Notes under the pieces: generated by a model
Seen by the model: only the letters and a program-made list of their open reading frames with translations
What the model was told of the DNA's origin: nothing
Databases searched by the model: none
Part shown: piece by piece, positions 1 to 9,494 of the stretch
How the letters are laid out: the number at the start of each line of letters is the position of its first letter
Position numbering within the stretch: the stretch's first letter is position 1
Made by a program: the position numbers and the translations under genes
From: Pseudomonas viridiflava
GTDB taxonomy: Bacteria; Pseudomonadota; Gammaproteobacteria; Pseudomonadales; Pseudomonadaceae
Length of the DNA stretch: 64,000 nucleotides
Direction of reading: 5' to 3'
NCBI GenBank assembly: GCA_900596015.1
Contig: UVIF01000001.1
Location: forward strand, 514,513 to 578,512

Positions 1-1709
1 GAGAACTTTTCCTCGTCATAGCCCGTATCGCCTTTCACCCCGTCGCTCCAGTCGTCCACTTTGACCCGCTGCCAGCGCCCGCCCAGGGTCAGCAGCACCC
101 GATCGTCGAAGAAACCGAGCGTGTCGGACAGCGCCACGCCGTCGAACCGGTTCTCGGTATAGACCTTCGCGTCCTGCCGCGTGGGGTTGGTCGGCGTTGG
201 TGTGGCTATCGGGTTGTAAAGGTTGCTGCGCCCCCTGGCGTAGCGCGCGCCGCCATTGGTGAAGTCCATGTAGAAATGACTGGCGGCCAGATTCACTTCA
301 TGACTGACCGGGCCGGTCTGGAACCAGTTGCGCACGCCCACCGTGGCCGTGCGCACGCTCTCGTCACGGGTGAAGTCGCGGGGCAGTACCTCGAAGTCAC
401 CGGCATCGTTGGTGACGGACACGTTGTGCCGGAGGAAATCGTGGTTGCTTTCGCGTGCACCGATGCTGCCGTACAGCAGGGTCGAATCATTCAAATCGTA
501 TTCGCCATTGAACGCCCCGAACGTATCCTCGGTACGCGCCTTGCTCCAGCGTTGCGCGTAGTTGTCGCGCACATGGTTGGCACCCGGTACGCGCGCGTTG
601 ACACCGACCTGGACACGCTCCTGAGGCGCATCGGTATTGCGTTCGGTATGGCCCAGGTCAGTGGAAAGGCGCAGGCGCTCGCCGCGAAAATCCAGCCCGA
701 TAACGGCCATCTCGCGGTCTACGCTCTGCTGGTCCCACGTGGTATCGCCCGCCTGCTTCACCGCATTGAGGCGGACACCAAAGCGGTCATCTTCACCAAA
801 GCGTCGACCGATATCCACCGCGCCGCCAGCCTGGTTGTCGGAAGCGTAGCTGGCGGTGAACTCGCTGATCGGCGTATCGGTGGCGCGCTTGGGCACCACG
901 TTGATGCCGCCACCGACACTGCCCCGCGGGGAAATGCCATTGATCAACTGGCTGGGCCCGCGGAGGATGTCCACTCGGTCGGCCATTTCCATGTCGATGG
1001 AATACGTGGGCAGTATTCCGTACAACCCGTTGTACGACACATCGCTGTTGAACAGGCTGAAGCCACGAATGGTGAACTGTTCGAAACGCCCGCCTGCCGG
1101 GTTGGTGGTACGCACTGCCGGGTCGCTGGCCACCAGATCGCCCAGGGTGCGGGCCTGCTGGTTCTTGCTGGTCTCGCTGGTGTAGGTGGTCATGCTGAAC
1201 GGCGTGTCCATGAAGTCTCGCGCACCTAAAAGGCCTTGCGAGCCACGCCGCGCCACCTGTCCACCGGCATACGGATCGCCCGCAACGCTGCCTTGCGCGG
1301 CACCGGTCACCGTGGTGGGCGTGATCTCCACGACGTCCGAGCCTTGGGGCGCAGCCACCAGGATGTAGGCATTCTGCCCTGCCGCCTGCAGACGCAGACC
1401 GCTACCGGCCAACAACTGGGCGAAGCCGCTTTCCACGCTGTACTCACCGGTCAGCCCGGCGCTGCGCTTCCCGTCGACCAACGCGGGCGCTACCGACAGG
1501 CTGACACCCGCCTGGCTGGCAAAGCGTGTCAACGAAGCGGCGAGATCGCCCTGCGGCACGCTGTAGATGCGAGCGCCGCCATCGGCAAGGGCCATTTGCA
1601 ACGGCATCGGCGCCAGGCCGAGCAGCACGCTGAGATGCAGCGCACGCGCATAGTGCGTCGGTGGCTTGCGGGTGGACCGGGGAAACGAACGAGGGGGCCG
1701 TGCGGGCAT
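1..1709 (-). CDS. TonB-dependent siderophore receptor, signalling type (3' end beyond left edge)
   Basis: Outer-membrane TonB-gated receptor for a ferric siderophore. The first 569 codons are present; the beta-barrel continues beyond base 1. Reading the minus strand from the ATG at 1709 gives a long signal peptide (cleavage near residue 42, after ALA), then an STN signalling domain at about residues 48-118, a TonB-box-like stretch (DVVEITPTTVTG, about 126-137), and the plug domain with ADRVDILRGPSQLING and VGGGINVVPKR. An STN domain upstream of the plug marks receptors that signal to a FecR/FecI pair, and those two genes lie directly upstream on the same strand, with a 65-nt gap to fecR. The ligand cannot be read from the sequence; it may be an endogenous or foreign siderophore. 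Confidence 0.93.
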   Translation of the reverse strand, partial: MPARPPRSFPRSTRKPPTHYARALHLSVLLGLAPMPLQMALADGGARIYSVPQGDLAASLTRFASQAGVSLSVAPALVDGKRSAGLTGEYSVESGFAQLLAGSGLRLQAAGQNAYILVAAPQGSDVVEITPTTVTGAAQGSVAGDPYAGGQVARRGSQGLLGARDFMDTPFSMTTYTSETSKNQQARTLGDLVASDPAVRTTNPAGGRFEQFTIRGFSLFNSDVSYNGLYGILPTYSIDMEMADRVDILRGPSQLINGISPRGSVGGGINVVPKRATDTPISEFTASYASDNQAGGAVDIGRRFGEDDRFGVRLNAVKQAGDTTWDQQSVDREMAVIGLDFRGERLRLSTDLGHTERNTDAPQERVQVGVNARVPGANHVRDNYAQRWSKARTEDTFGAFNGEYDLNDSTLLYGSIGARESNHDFLRHNVSVTNDAGDFEVLPRDFTRDESVRTATVGVRNWFQTGPVSHEVNLAASHFYMDFTNGGARYARGRSNLYNPIATPTPTNPTRQDAKVYTENRFDGVALSDTLGFFDDRVLLTLGGRWQRVKVDDWSDGVKGDTGYDEEKF

Positions 1710-1774
1710 GGCTGAAGGCTCTTTGAGTGTGCTTACCTTTCCATGACAAGCGAGCGCGCAAAAGGGGACAGGCG

Positions 1775-2725
1775 CTACGCGGTTTTTTCCTGTGGCACCA
1801 AGGTGGCCCAATAGCGCGTGCGCCACTGCACGCGCAGCGGCAGGCTGACGGCAAGCAGGTTCAACACCTGATCTGGATCGTCCAGGCGGAAACTGCCGGT
1901 GACGCGCAGGGCTTCCAGTTCGGGCTGCCAGCGCAAAATGCCGGAGCGATAACGGTCCAGCTCGCGCAGAAACTCCCCCAGGGGCTGGTTGAGAGCAACG
2001 ATCACGCCTTCGCGCCAACCCGGTTGGCGAGGGTCGAAACCGGTGATCGGGCCAGGCCCTGCGTTGGACAGCTGTACATGCTGCCCCGCGCGCAGGGTAA
2101 ACGGCGCAAAGCCTGTGGGCCGAACCTCTGCCTGCCCGGCAAGCACCGACAGCCGGCAGATGCCGCTGCCTTCGCACACGTTGATTTCACCTTGGTCGAG
2201 CCTTACGTCGGCGAGTGCCGTGCGGATGCGGAACGGCGTGGCATCGGCCAGACGTAGCATGATTTCTCCACGCTGCAGCGTGAGTTGGCGTCGTTCCGCG
2301 TCGATATCGACCGCCGTCAAGGTGTTGATATGCAACACGCTGCCATCGGCCAGTGTCAGTCGACGTCGCTCGCCGGTCCCAGTGGCCTCATCGGCGCGCC
2401 AGGCGTCGAGGGGCAGCTCGCGCGTCAGCCACCAGCCGGCGGGCACCACCACGGCCAAGCCCAGCAAACCCTTGAGCATGTCGCGACGGCCTGGCGCTGG
2501 ACGATCCAGGCTGGCCATGGCCAGCGCCGGCGGCAGAATCTGGAAGCGACCCTTGAGCGCCGATACCCGGCGCCAGGCCGACTCGTGGGCGTCGCTGGCT
2601 TCACGCCAGCGTTGCAGGCGGGCGAGGTCCTGCTCGCTGACCTTGCCAGACTCGATGCACACCCACCAGCGTGCCGCCGACCGGGCGATCCGGCGCGCTT
2701 CGTCGCTGGGCTCGGGGCTCAGCAC
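1775..2725 (-). CDS. FecR/FpvR-type transmembrane sigma regulator
   Basis: 316-aa inner-membrane regulator that relays the receptor signal to its ECF sigma factor. Residues 1-60 match the cytoplasmic N-terminal domain of FecR proteins, with the usual Trp pairs (SAARWWVCIESG, WREASDAHESAWRR). One membrane helix follows at about 84-100. The periplasmic FecR domain has DGSVLHINTLTAVDID, and the C-terminal STN-like segment has LRVTGSFRLDDPDQVLNLL. GRRDMLKGLLG just before the helix resembles a twin-arginine export motif. The start overlaps the end of the sigma gene by 7 nt, so translation is probably coupled. Partners are inferred from position. Confidence 0.93.
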   Translation of the reverse strand: MLSPEPSDEARRIARSAARWWVCIESGKVSEQDLARLQRWREASDAHESAWRRVSALKGRFQILPPALAMASLDRPAPGRRDMLKGLLGLAVVVPAGWWLTRELPLDAWRADEATGTGERRRLTLADGSVLHINTLTAVDIDAERRQLTLQRGEIMLRLADATPFRIRTALADVRLDQGEINVCEGSGICRLSVLAGQAEVRPTGFAPFTLRAGQHVQLSNAGPGPITGFDPRQPGWREGVIVALNQPLGEFLRELDRYRSGILRWQPELEALRVTGSFRLDDPDQVLNLLAVSLPLRVQWRTRYWATLVPQEKTA

Positions 2726-3231
2726 AGTTCAGCCAACAAGCAGTGCTCGTAGGCCTGGGCCATGTAGCGCTTGACGCTGCGCTCGCTGACCTGCAACCGC
2801 TCGGCGATTTCCCGGTACCCCAGTCCCTCGAGCTGGCTGAGCAGAAAGGCCCGGCGAACTGCGGTGGGCAGACCATCGAGCAACTGATCCAGCGCGTGCA
2901 GGGTTTCCAGCACCTGCCAGCGCTGTTCCGGCGAGGGTGCGACGTCTGCAGGCAAGGTCGCGAGAGCATCCAGATAGGCTTGCTCAAGGCTGCGCCGTTT
3001 GTAGAAATTGACCAGCAGTCGTTTGCCGACGGTCTTGAGATAGGCGCGAGGTTCCTGCAGGTCGGCCACCGACTGGGGGCTGGCCAGGACCCGGATGAAC
3101 GTATCCTGGCTGAGGTCGGCTGCATCCCAGGCACTGCCCAGGCGCCGACTGAGCCATTGCTCCAGCCAACTGCGATTGTCACGGTAGAGCGTTTCGAACG
3201 CCCGAACGTCAGCCCCCGCAAGATCGACCAT
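2719..3231 (-). CDS. FecI-family ECF sigma factor
   Basis: 170-aa extracytoplasmic-function sigma factor of the iron-starvation group, expected to transcribe the downstream receptor gene. Region 2 is around residues 10-60 (AFETLYRDN, DAADLSQDTFIRVL) and region 4 around 110-165 (YREIAERLQVSERSVKRYM). I chose the ATG at 3231 because it gives the standard FecI length and N-terminus; the frame stays open upstream, but that stretch runs through the candidate Fur box. First gene of a sigma-regulator-receptor operon. Likely repressed by Fur with iron and active when the receptor is loaded (family knowledge). Confidence 0.92.
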   Translation of the reverse strand: MVDLAGADVRAFETLYRDNRSWLEQWLSRRLGSAWDAADLSQDTFIRVLASPQSVADLQEPRAYLKTVGKRLLVNFYKRRSLEQAYLDALATLPADVAPSPEQRWQVLETLHALDQLLDGLPTAVRRAFLLSQLEGLGYREIAERLQVSERSVKRYMAQAYEHCLLAELC

Positions 3232-3251
3232 CTTCGGCACCCTATCAGATG

Positions 3252-3272
3252 TAAATGAGATCGATTGTATTT
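3252..3272 (-). promoter_or_regulatory. Candidate Fur box upstream of the fecI-like gene
   Basis: An AT-rich imperfect palindrome (TAAATGAGATCGATTGTATTT on the plus strand, written as TAAATGAGAT + CGATTGTATTT) lies 21 bases upstream of the sigma-factor start. Its two arms resemble the AATGAG/CTCATT halves of Pseudomonas Fur sites. Position and gene content support iron repression. Binding is inferred. Confidence 0.5.
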
Positions 3273-3362
3273 TAAAAAGGCTTGGAAGCGGAACCGTTAC
3301 TTGCGCGCTTGACGCTGCATCCGCCCACAGCGCGGTCACCCAGGCAAACCGCATGCGCCGCC

Positions 3363-3513
3363 GACGCGGCTCGCGCCGCTGCTACAGAGACCGCATTCCC
3401 CTGCATCCGGCCTGAACGCGTTCCCCCCGAAACCCCGCATTCCCCTGCATCCGGCCTGAACGCGTTCCCCCAGAAACATCGCGCTCCCCTGTAGCAGCGG
3501 CGCAAGCCGCGTC
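3363..3513. repeat. REP-like inverted pair (GTAGCAGCGGCG family) enclosing a tandem 44-bp duplication
   Basis: Bases 3363-3387 and 3489-3513 are inverted copies of one 25-base palindrome-type element with a single mismatch. Between them a 44-bp unit occurs twice in tandem (3391-3434 and 3435-3478; shared core CATCCGGCCTGAACGCG), differing at about one position. The same palindrome recurs at 39373-39490. This has the form of a REPIN (two inverted REPs with a spacer). No coding signal was seen, and it fills the gap between the sigma factor and the convergent end of the MFS gene. Confidence 0.75.
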
Positions 3514-3540
3514 AGCGAGCGACGCGGTATGACAGAGGAC

Positions 3541-4734
3541 TCACTCAGAGGTCGGCGCAGGATGACTGCGCCGATACGTCGTGTGCCAGCACAGCAGCAA
3601 GCCCGCCCCCGCCATCAGCGCGCCGACGCCGCCAATGTTCGCTACCCCCAGCTGGGTGATCACCACACTGCCCAGCAACGCGCCACCGCCAATACCGACG
3701 TTATAGATACCCGAATGCAGCGCCATGGCCACGTCCGTGGCATCCGGCGCCAGTTCGAGCACCTTGGACTGCATCGCCAGGCTGAAGCACATGATCGAAA
3801 TGCCCCAGACCACGCTCACTGCACTCAGGTAGGTGGCGTGGCGCGCCAGCGGCAACAGCAGCATCAGGCACAGGCCAAGCAGGGCGATCGACACCACCAT
3901 GAAGCTGCGCGGATAGCGTCCGCTGTAGCGGCTGAACACCAGCGAGCCGATCACCCCCGCCCCGCCGAACAGCAACAGCAGGGTCGTGGTCATCTCCCCG
4001 CTCATGCCTGCCGCCGCCTGCACGAACGGTTCGATGTAGCTGTAGGCCGTGTACTGCGCGGTGATCACCAGCGCCGTGGTCACATACAGCGCGACCAGCA
4101 CTGGACGCTTGAGCAACATGGGCAGGCTGCGCAACGAACCCGAGTTCTGACTCGGCAGCGCCGGCAGGCTTTTTGCCAGCCACAACCCCACCGCCGTCGC
4201 CACCACACCGATCCCGACGAACGTGGTGCGCCAGCCGAGTGCTTCTCCCACCACCCGGCCCAATGGAACGCCCAGCACCATGGCCAGGCACGTGCCGGTG
4301 GCCAGCAGCCCCAGCGCCTGGGTGTGTTTGCCCGGCGGCGCCAGCCGCACCGCCAGCGATGCCGTGATCGACCAGAACAGGGCGTGGGCAAAGGCGATCC
4401 CGATGCGGCTGGCCAGCAACACTCCGTAGCTCCAGGCGACGCTGGACACCACATGGCTGACCACGAACAGCATGAACACCCCGATCAGCAACCGGCGACG
4501 TTCGATATTGCGGGTGAGCAGCATGATTGGCAGCGACATCAGCGACACCACCCAGGCATACACCGTCAACATCAGCCCCACCTGCGCCGTCGGCATGGCG
4601 AAGCTCAGACCGATCGAAGTCAGCAGCCCGACCGGCGCGAACTCCGTGGTATTGAAGATGAATGCCGCCAGTGCCAGCGCGATGACGCTGGCCCAACTGC
4701 CTGTGGATGTTTCCATGGATCCTGTTTTCATCAT
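3541..4734 (-). CDS. MFS transporter, SotB-like (sugar/drug efflux type)
   Basis: 397-aa inner-membrane major facilitator with about 12 hydrophobic segments. The opening ([18 protein letters not shown]) and the [11 protein letters not shown] loop between helices 2 and 3 are typical of the DHA1 SotB/YdeA branch, whose E. coli member exports arabinose-like sugars and IPTG. The start overlaps the stop of the upstream EamA gene by 4 nt (ATGA), so the two exporters form one translationally coupled unit. Substrate is unknown; a drug or amino-acid-derived compound is equally possible. The divergent LysR gene is the obvious candidate regulator. Confidence 0.85.
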   Translation of the reverse strand: MMKTGSMETSTGSWASVIALALAAFIFNTTEFAPVGLLTSIGLSFAMPTAQVGLMLTVYAWVVSLMSLPIMLLTRNIERRRLLIGVFMLFVVSHVVSSVAWSYGVLLASRIGIAFAHALFWSITASLAVRLAPPGKHTQALGLLATGTCLAMVLGVPLGRVVGEALGWRTTFVGIGVVATAVGLWLAKSLPALPSQNSGSLRSLPMLLKRPVLVALYVTTALVITAQYTAYSYIEPFVQAAAGMSGEMTTTLLLLFGGAGVIGSLVFSRYSGRYPRSFMVVSIALLGLCLMLLLPLARHATYLSAVSVVWGISIMCFSLAMQSKVLELAPDATDVAMALHSGIYNVGIGGGALLGSVVITQLGVANIGGVGALMAGAGLLLCWHTTYRRSHPAPTSE

Positions 4735-5597
4735 GCTCGCCCCTTGCTGTCACGCACGCCCAGACGGCTCAACCACACCGAGAAAAGGATCACCCCGCCG
4801 CCCAGGAACAACCGCCCCAGTGGTTCGTCCTGATTCCAGATCAACAGGTTCAGCAGCAAACCGACCGGTACGTGGAGGTTGTTCATCACCGCCAGCGTCG
4901 CCCCCGGCACGAGGCTTGCGCCCTTGTTCCACCAATACATGCCGAGCGCCGTCGACACCAGCCCGAGAAACGCCAGCACGCCCCACTGCAAGGGCGCCTG
5001 CGGCAGGTGGTCGGGGTTGCCGAACAGCAGGAATGCCGGAAGCACCACGAGCAAGGCACCCACGTAGAAATAGCCGAAGCGTCGGTATTGCGGCTGGTCG
5101 CTGGGGTGGCGCGCGAGCAGATGCTTGTACAGGACCTGGCCGGCAGCATAGGTGAAGTTGGCGAGTTGCAGCAGCAGAAAGCCGATGAAAAAGTCCGGGC
5201 TGACGCGGTCGAAGCGGATCACTGCGGCACCTGCCACCGCGACCAGGGCCGCCACCAGCGCCCAACGGTTGAAGCGGCGATTCAGCGCATCCTCGATCAA
5301 GGTCACATGTACAGGCGTCAGTATGGTGAACAGCAGCACTTCCGGCACGCTCAGCACCCGAAAACTGAGGTAAAGACAGACGTAGGTAATGCCGAACTGC
5401 AGCGCGCCGATCAGCAGCATGGCGCGCAGAAAGCGCGGTTCGACCTGGCGCCAGCGGGTCAGCGGCAGGAACACCAGCCCAGCGAGCAGGACCCGGGCGA
5501 GGACGGCAAAATAGCTGTCTACATGCCCGGCGAGGTATTCGCCGATCAAGCTGAAAGAGAAGGCCTGGATAAGGGTGACGATCAGAAGGTATTGCAT
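4731..5597 (-). CDS. EamA/DMT-family transporter
   Basis: 288-aa inner-membrane protein with about ten short hydrophobic helices in two EamA repeats (about residues 5-130 and 145-280), the normal architecture and size of drug/metabolite transporters. Helix motifs include [15 protein letters not shown] and [20 protein letters not shown], as in carboxylate/amine exporters. First gene of a two-gene exporter unit, divergent from a LysR gene across 213 bases that should hold both promoters. Substrate cannot be inferred. Confidence 0.87.
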   Translation of the reverse strand: MQYLLIVTLIQAFSFSLIGEYLAGHVDSYFAVLARVLLAGLVFLPLTRWRQVEPRFLRAMLLIGALQFGITYVCLYLSFRVLSVPEVLLFTILTPVHVTLIEDALNRRFNRWALVAALVAVAGAAVIRFDRVSPDFFIGFLLLQLANFTYAAGQVLYKHLLARHPSDQPQYRRFGYFYVGALLVVLPAFLLFGNPDHLPQAPLQWGVLAFLGLVSTALGMYWWNKGASLVPGATLAVMNNLHVPVGLLLNLLIWNQDEPLGRLFLGGGVILFSVWLSRLGVRDSKGRA

Positions 5598-5810
5598 GGT
5601 GCGTCCCGAATTTGCGAGGCGCGGACCTTAGCGCATCTGGGGCAGGTCAGGCCAGTGAAGCAAGCGTGAGCGCGATTGAAGACGCCTGGATACCTGCCTC
5701 GACCCCTCAAATAAGTTGTCTTGTCCGATCATTCCTCTACCCTGTGTCGCATCGGAACAGATCGCTACACCCTCGGGCGGGCTGCCAGCTCAGGACACCA
5801 GGAGTCGAAG

Positions 5811-6752
5811 ATGAAAGCGCCCCGCGTCACCCTAGATCAATGGCGAACCCTGCAGGCCGTGGTCGACCATGGTGGCTTCGCCCAGGCGGCCGAAGCCCTG
5901 CACCGCTCGCAGTCTTCGATCAGCTACACCGTGGCCCGCATGCAAGACCAGCTCGGCGTGCCCCTGTTGCGCATCGACGGGCGCAAGGCCGTGCTCACCG
6001 ACGCCGGTGGCGTGCTGTTGCGCCGCTCCCGGCAACTGGTCAAGCAGGCCAGCCAGCTGGAAGACCTGGCGCACCACATGGAGCAGGGCTGGGAAGCCGA
6101 AGTGCGCCTGGTGGTCGACGCAGCCTACCCCAATGCACGGCTGATTCGTGCCCTGACCGCGTTCATGCCGCAGAGCCGCGGCTGTCGAGTGCGGTTGCGC
6201 GAAGAAGTGCTGTCGGGGGTCGAGGAAGTGCTGCAGGAAGGCGTCGCCGACCTGGCGATCAGCAGCTACAGTATTCCGGGCTACCTGGGCAACGAAATGA
6301 GCGCCATCGAGTTCATCGCGGTTGCGCACCCCGAACACGCCCTGTTGGGCATGGGCCGGGCGTTGAGCGTGCAGGACCTGCAGGGCCACATGCAAGTGGT
6401 GATCCGTGACTCGGGCCGCCAGCAACCGCGCGACGTCGGCTGGCTGGGCGCCGAGCAGCGCTGGACCGTCGGCAGCCTGGCCACCGCCGCCAGCTTCGTC
6501 GGCAGTGGCCTGGGCTTCGCCTGGTTGCCCCGGCACATGATCGAACGCGAGCTGCGCGAGGGCACTCTCGCCGCCCTGCCCCTGGAACAGGGCGGCAGTC
6601 GGCACCCCACTTTCTATCTGTATTCGAACAAGGACAAGCCGCTGGGTCCGGCCACGCAGATTCTCGTCGAACTGCTACGCACCTTCGACACGGCGCCGTT
6701 GGACGTGCCGATCCTGGCCATGGAGCAGGCGGTCCTGAGCGAAGACGCCTGA
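5811..6752 (+). CDS. LysR-family transcriptional regulator
   Basis: 313-aa regulator. An N-terminal winged helix-turn-helix at about residues 5-65 (FAQAAEALHRSQSSISYTVA, LGVPLLRIDGRKAVLT) is followed by a LysR substrate-binding domain at about 90-295. The start at 5811 is chosen for its Shine-Dalgarno AGGAG at 5800-5804 and for the family's N-terminus; the frame is open a further 30 codons upstream without a comparable site. It diverges from the EamA-MFS exporter pair, the usual arrangement for a LysR protein controlling its neighbours. The effector is unknown. Confidence 0.92.
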   Translation: MKAPRVTLDQWRTLQAVVDHGGFAQAAEALHRSQSSISYTVARMQDQLGVPLLRIDGRKAVLTDAGGVLLRRSRQLVKQASQLEDLAHHMEQGWEAEVRLVVDAAYPNARLIRALTAFMPQSRGCRVRLREEVLSGVEEVLQEGVADLAISSYSIPGYLGNEMSAIEFIAVAHPEHALLGMGRALSVQDLQGHMQVVIRDSGRQQPRDVGWLGAEQRWTVGSLATAASFVGSGLGFAWLPRHMIERELREGTLAALPLEQGGSRHPTFYLYSNKDKPLGPATQILVELLRTFDTAPLDVPILAMEQAVLSEDA

Positions 6753-6905
6753 ACTGCGCGCTGTGAACATTAGGTAACATTCATTTTACCCCTGCGGCTC
6801 GCCCTGACCGTCCTTTGGCGGCACGCTTGCCACACATTGCCCCGAACGCTTGCGCCGCTTTTGGCTCAAAGCATTTGCCTTCCCCTCTTCAAGGACTTCG
6901 TATCC

Positions 6906-7469
6906 ATGCTGAAAAAAATCCTTCTGGCTGCCTGTTCTCTCTCCCTGGCGAGCCACCTGATGGCTGCTGACGCCCAGCACCCGCACGTGTTGCTCGATAC
7001 CAGCATGGGCACGATCGAAGTCGAACTGGACGCTGCCAAGGCACCGATCAGTACCGCGAACTTCCTCGCCTACGTCGACAAAGGCCACTACAACAACACC
7101 CTATTCCACCGCGTGATCCCAGGTTTCATGGTCCAGGCGGGCGGCTTCACCGAAGACATGCGTGAAAAGGCAACCCAGGGTCCGATCAAGAACGAGGCCG
7201 ACAATGGTTTGCACAACGTCCGGGGAACCCTCGCGATGGCGCGCACTCAAGTAAAGGACTCGGCCACCAGCCAGTTCTTCATCAACCAGAAGGACAACGA
7301 CTTTCTCGACCATGGTGGCCGCGATTTTGGCTATGCGGTCTTCGGCAAAGTGGTCAAGGGTATGGAAGTGGTCGATAACATCGCCAATGCTCCAACGATC
7401 ACCAAAGGCGGCATGCAGAACGTGCCCCGTGATCCGGTGATGATCAAATCGGCGAAACGCGTGGACTGA
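6906..7469 (+). CDS. ppiA: Peptidyl-prolyl cis-trans isomerase, periplasmic cyclophilin
   Basis: 187-aa cyclophilin that isomerises Xaa-Pro bonds during folding of exported proteins. A signal peptide at residues 1-22 ([20 protein letters not shown]) directs it to the periplasm. The cyclophilin core carries [15 protein letters not shown] (catalytic Arg) and [14 protein letters not shown]. The start is taken at 6906 because it begins the signal peptide and follows AAGGA. It stands alone between the LysR gene and the ABC exporter, both on the same strand; a gap of about 55 nt to the exporter allows read-through. Confidence 0.94.
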   Translation: MLKKILLAACSLSLASHLMAADAQHPHVLLDTSMGTIEVELDAAKAPISTANFLAYVDKGHYNNTLFHRVIPGFMVQAGGFTEDMREKATQGPIKNEADNGLHNVRGTLAMARTQVKDSATSQFFINQKDNDFLDHGGRDFGYAVFGKVVKGMEVVDNIANAPTITKGGMQNVPRDPVMIKSAKRVD

Positions 7470-7524
7470 ACCGCACGCCCCGCCGGCCCCGGCCAGGACC
7501 GTCAACCCGCACAGGAGAGCACGC

Positions 7525-9360
7525 TTGAGCATTTATCGCCGCTTCGAACAATGGATCGATATCTTCCGCGAAGCGCCTACAGAAACGCCCCCCAACAAAG
7601 TCCTGGCCTTCTACATCTACTACCTCAAGCAGGTATGGCCCAGCTTCGCCACCCTGTTGGTGGTGGGTTTGATCGGCGCATTGATCGAAGTCGCCCTGTT
7701 CCGTTACCTCAGTCGCATCATCGACATGGCCCAGGGCACACCCAACGTGCACTTCTTCAGCGACAACGCGCTGGAGCTCACCTGGATGGTAGTGGTCGCA
7801 CTGGTGTTCAGGCCTATTTTCATCGGCCTGCACGATCTTCTGGTACATCAGGCGATCAGCCCCGGCATGACCAGCCTGATTCGCTGGCAGAACCACAACT
7901 ACGTGCTCAAGCAGAGCATGAACTTCTTCCACAGCGACTTCGCCGGGCGCATTGCCCAGCGCATCATGCAGACCGGCAACTCGTTGCGCGACTCGGCGGT
8001 CGCCGCAGTCGATGCCCTGTGGCATGTGCTGATCTACGCGATCAGCGCACTGGTGCTGTTCGCCGAAGCCGACTGGCGGCTGATGATTCCGCTGATCCTG
8101 TGGATCGTCGCCTATGTGATCGCGTTGTATTACTTCGTCCCACGGGTCAAGGAACGCTCGGTGGTGTCCTCCGACGCACGTTCGAAACTGATGGGGCGCA
8201 TTGTCGATGGCTATTCCAACATCGCCACTCTCAAGCTGTTTGCCCATACCAGCATGGAGCAGCAGTACGCACGTGATGCGATCAGCGAGCAGACCGAGAA
8301 AACCCAACTGGCAAGCCGCGTGATCACTGCCATGGACTTCGCCATCACCACCATCAACGGCCTGCTGATCGTCGCCACCACGGGGCTGGCCCTGTGGCTA
8401 TGGACCCAGTCGCTCATCTCGGTAGGCGCCATTGCCCTGGCAACCGGCCTGGTGATCCGTATCGTCAACATGTCCGGCTGGATCATGTGGGTGGTCAACG
8501 GCATCTTCGAAAACATCGGCATGGTGCAGGATGGTTTGCAGACCATTGCCCAGCCTGTCAGCGTGACCGACAAGAAGGGCGCTCCACGGCTCAAGGTCGA
8601 CCGCGGCAACGTGCGCTTCGAAGACGTGCATTTCCATTATCCCAAGGGCGACAGCATCATCGAGGGCTTGACCCTGGATATCCGTCCGGGTGAGAAGATC
8701 GGCCTGATCGGCCCCTCAGGGGCGGGTAAGTCGACGTTGGTCAACTTGCTGCTGCGCTTGTACGACCTGCCCAGCGGCCGCATCCTGATCGATGGCCAGG
8801 ACATCGCCGAAGTGACCCAGGAGAGTCTGCGCGAACAGATCGGTTTGATCACTCAGGACACTTCTCTGCTGCACCGTTCGATCCTCGACAACCTGCGTTA
8901 TGGCAAGCCCAATGCCACCGAGGAGCAGGTCTGGGAAGCTGTACGCAAGGCCCGCGCCGATGACTTCCTGCCGCTGCTGTCCGACAGCGAAGGCCGACGT
9001 GGTTTCGACGCGCATGTCGGCGAACGCGGCGTGAAGCTCTCCGGTGGCCAGCGCCAGCGCATCTCGATCGCCCGTGTCCTGTTGAAGAATGCGCCGATCC
9101 TGATCATGGACGAAGCGACTTCGGCGCTCGATTCCGAGGTCGAGGCGGCGATTCAGGAAAGCCTGGAAACCCTGATGAAAGGCAAGACCGTGATTGCGAT
9201 TGCTCACCGTCTGTCCACCATCGCCAAGATGGATCGCCTGGTAGTGCTGCAGAAAGGCAAAGTGGTTGAAATCGGCAGCCATACCGAGCTGCTGGCGCAG
9301 CATGGCCTGTATGCAAGGCTATGGCACCACCAGACCGGTGGCTTCGTAGGCATGGACTGA
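7525..9360 (+). CDS. ABC exporter, fused membrane and ATPase domains (MsbA/multidrug type)
   Basis: 611-aa half-transporter expected to act as a homodimer in the inner membrane. Six helices occupy about residues 35-330. The ATPase domain has Walker A GPSGAGKST (about 396-404), signature LSGGQRQR and Walker B ILIMDEATSALD. The start is TTG at 7525 with AGGAGAG at 7513-7519; there is no better ATG. Family members export lipids, drugs or peptides; the substrate here is unknown. Followed by REP hairpins. Confidence 0.9.
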   Translation: MSIYRRFEQWIDIFREAPTETPPNKVLAFYIYYLKQVWPSFATLLVVGLIGALIEVALFRYLSRIIDMAQGTPNVHFFSDNALELTWMVVVALVFRPIFIGLHDLLVHQAISPGMTSLIRWQNHNYVLKQSMNFFHSDFAGRIAQRIMQTGNSLRDSAVAAVDALWHVLIYAISALVLFAEADWRLMIPLILWIVAYVIALYYFVPRVKERSVVSSDARSKLMGRIVDGYSNIATLKLFAHTSMEQQYARDAISEQTEKTQLASRVITAMDFAITTINGLLIVATTGLALWLWTQSLISVGAIALATGLVIRIVNMSGWIMWVVNGIFENIGMVQDGLQTIAQPVSVTDKKGAPRLKVDRGNVRFEDVHFHYPKGDSIIEGLTLDIRPGEKIGLIGPSGAGKSTLVNLLLRLYDLPSGRILIDGQDIAEVTQESLREQIGLITQDTSLLHRSILDNLRYGKPNATEEQVWEAVRKARADDFLPLLSDSEGRRGFDAHVGERGVKLSGGQRQRISIARVLLKNAPILIMDEATSALDSEVEAAIQESLETLMKGKTVIAIAHRLSTIAKMDRLVVLQKGKVVEIGSHTELLAQHGLYARLWHHQTGGFVGMD

Positions 9361-9366
9361 TCACCC

Positions 9367-9397
9367 CTGTGGGAGCGGGCTCTGCCCGCTCCCACAG
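9367..9397. repeat. Perfect REP hairpin (TGTGGGAGCGGG family)
   Basis: A 14-bp perfect inverted repeat (CTGTGGGAGCGGGC) with a 3-base loop sits 6 bases after the ABC exporter stop. The motif recurs near 41140, 41215, 41248 and 52253. There is no T-run on the plus side, so it is better read as REP than as a canonical terminator, though it may attenuate read-through. Confidence 0.8.
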
Positions 9398-9432
9398 TTG
9401 ATCGCATGACCGCATGTCACACCCACACCCTT

Positions 9433-9456
9433 GTAGGAGCGGTCATCGGCCGCGAA
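9433..9456 (+). repeat. Single REP element (GTAGGAGCGGTC family)
   Basis: A GTAGGAGCGGTC half followed by GGCCGCGAA, the same element as the inverted pair at 60853-60941. It lies in the short gap between the ABC exporter and the convergent FemAB/GNAT-like gene. Confidence 0.7.
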
Positions 9457-9494
9457 AGGCTCGCCGCGATGCGTCAGGCATACCCATGGAATGT

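Noticed and set aside
276..1229. A 317-codon plus-strand frame
   Set aside because: It is the opposite strand of the TonB-dependent receptor, whose plug and STN motifs are clear.
3391..3478. Possible CRISPR-like repeat
   Set aside because: Only two adjacent 44-bp copies with no spacers and no cas genes; better explained as a tandem duplication within a REPIN.
3529..4833. A 434-codon plus-strand frame rich in His, Gln and Arg
   Set aside because: Antisense to the MFS gene, with no domain and no Shine-Dalgarno.
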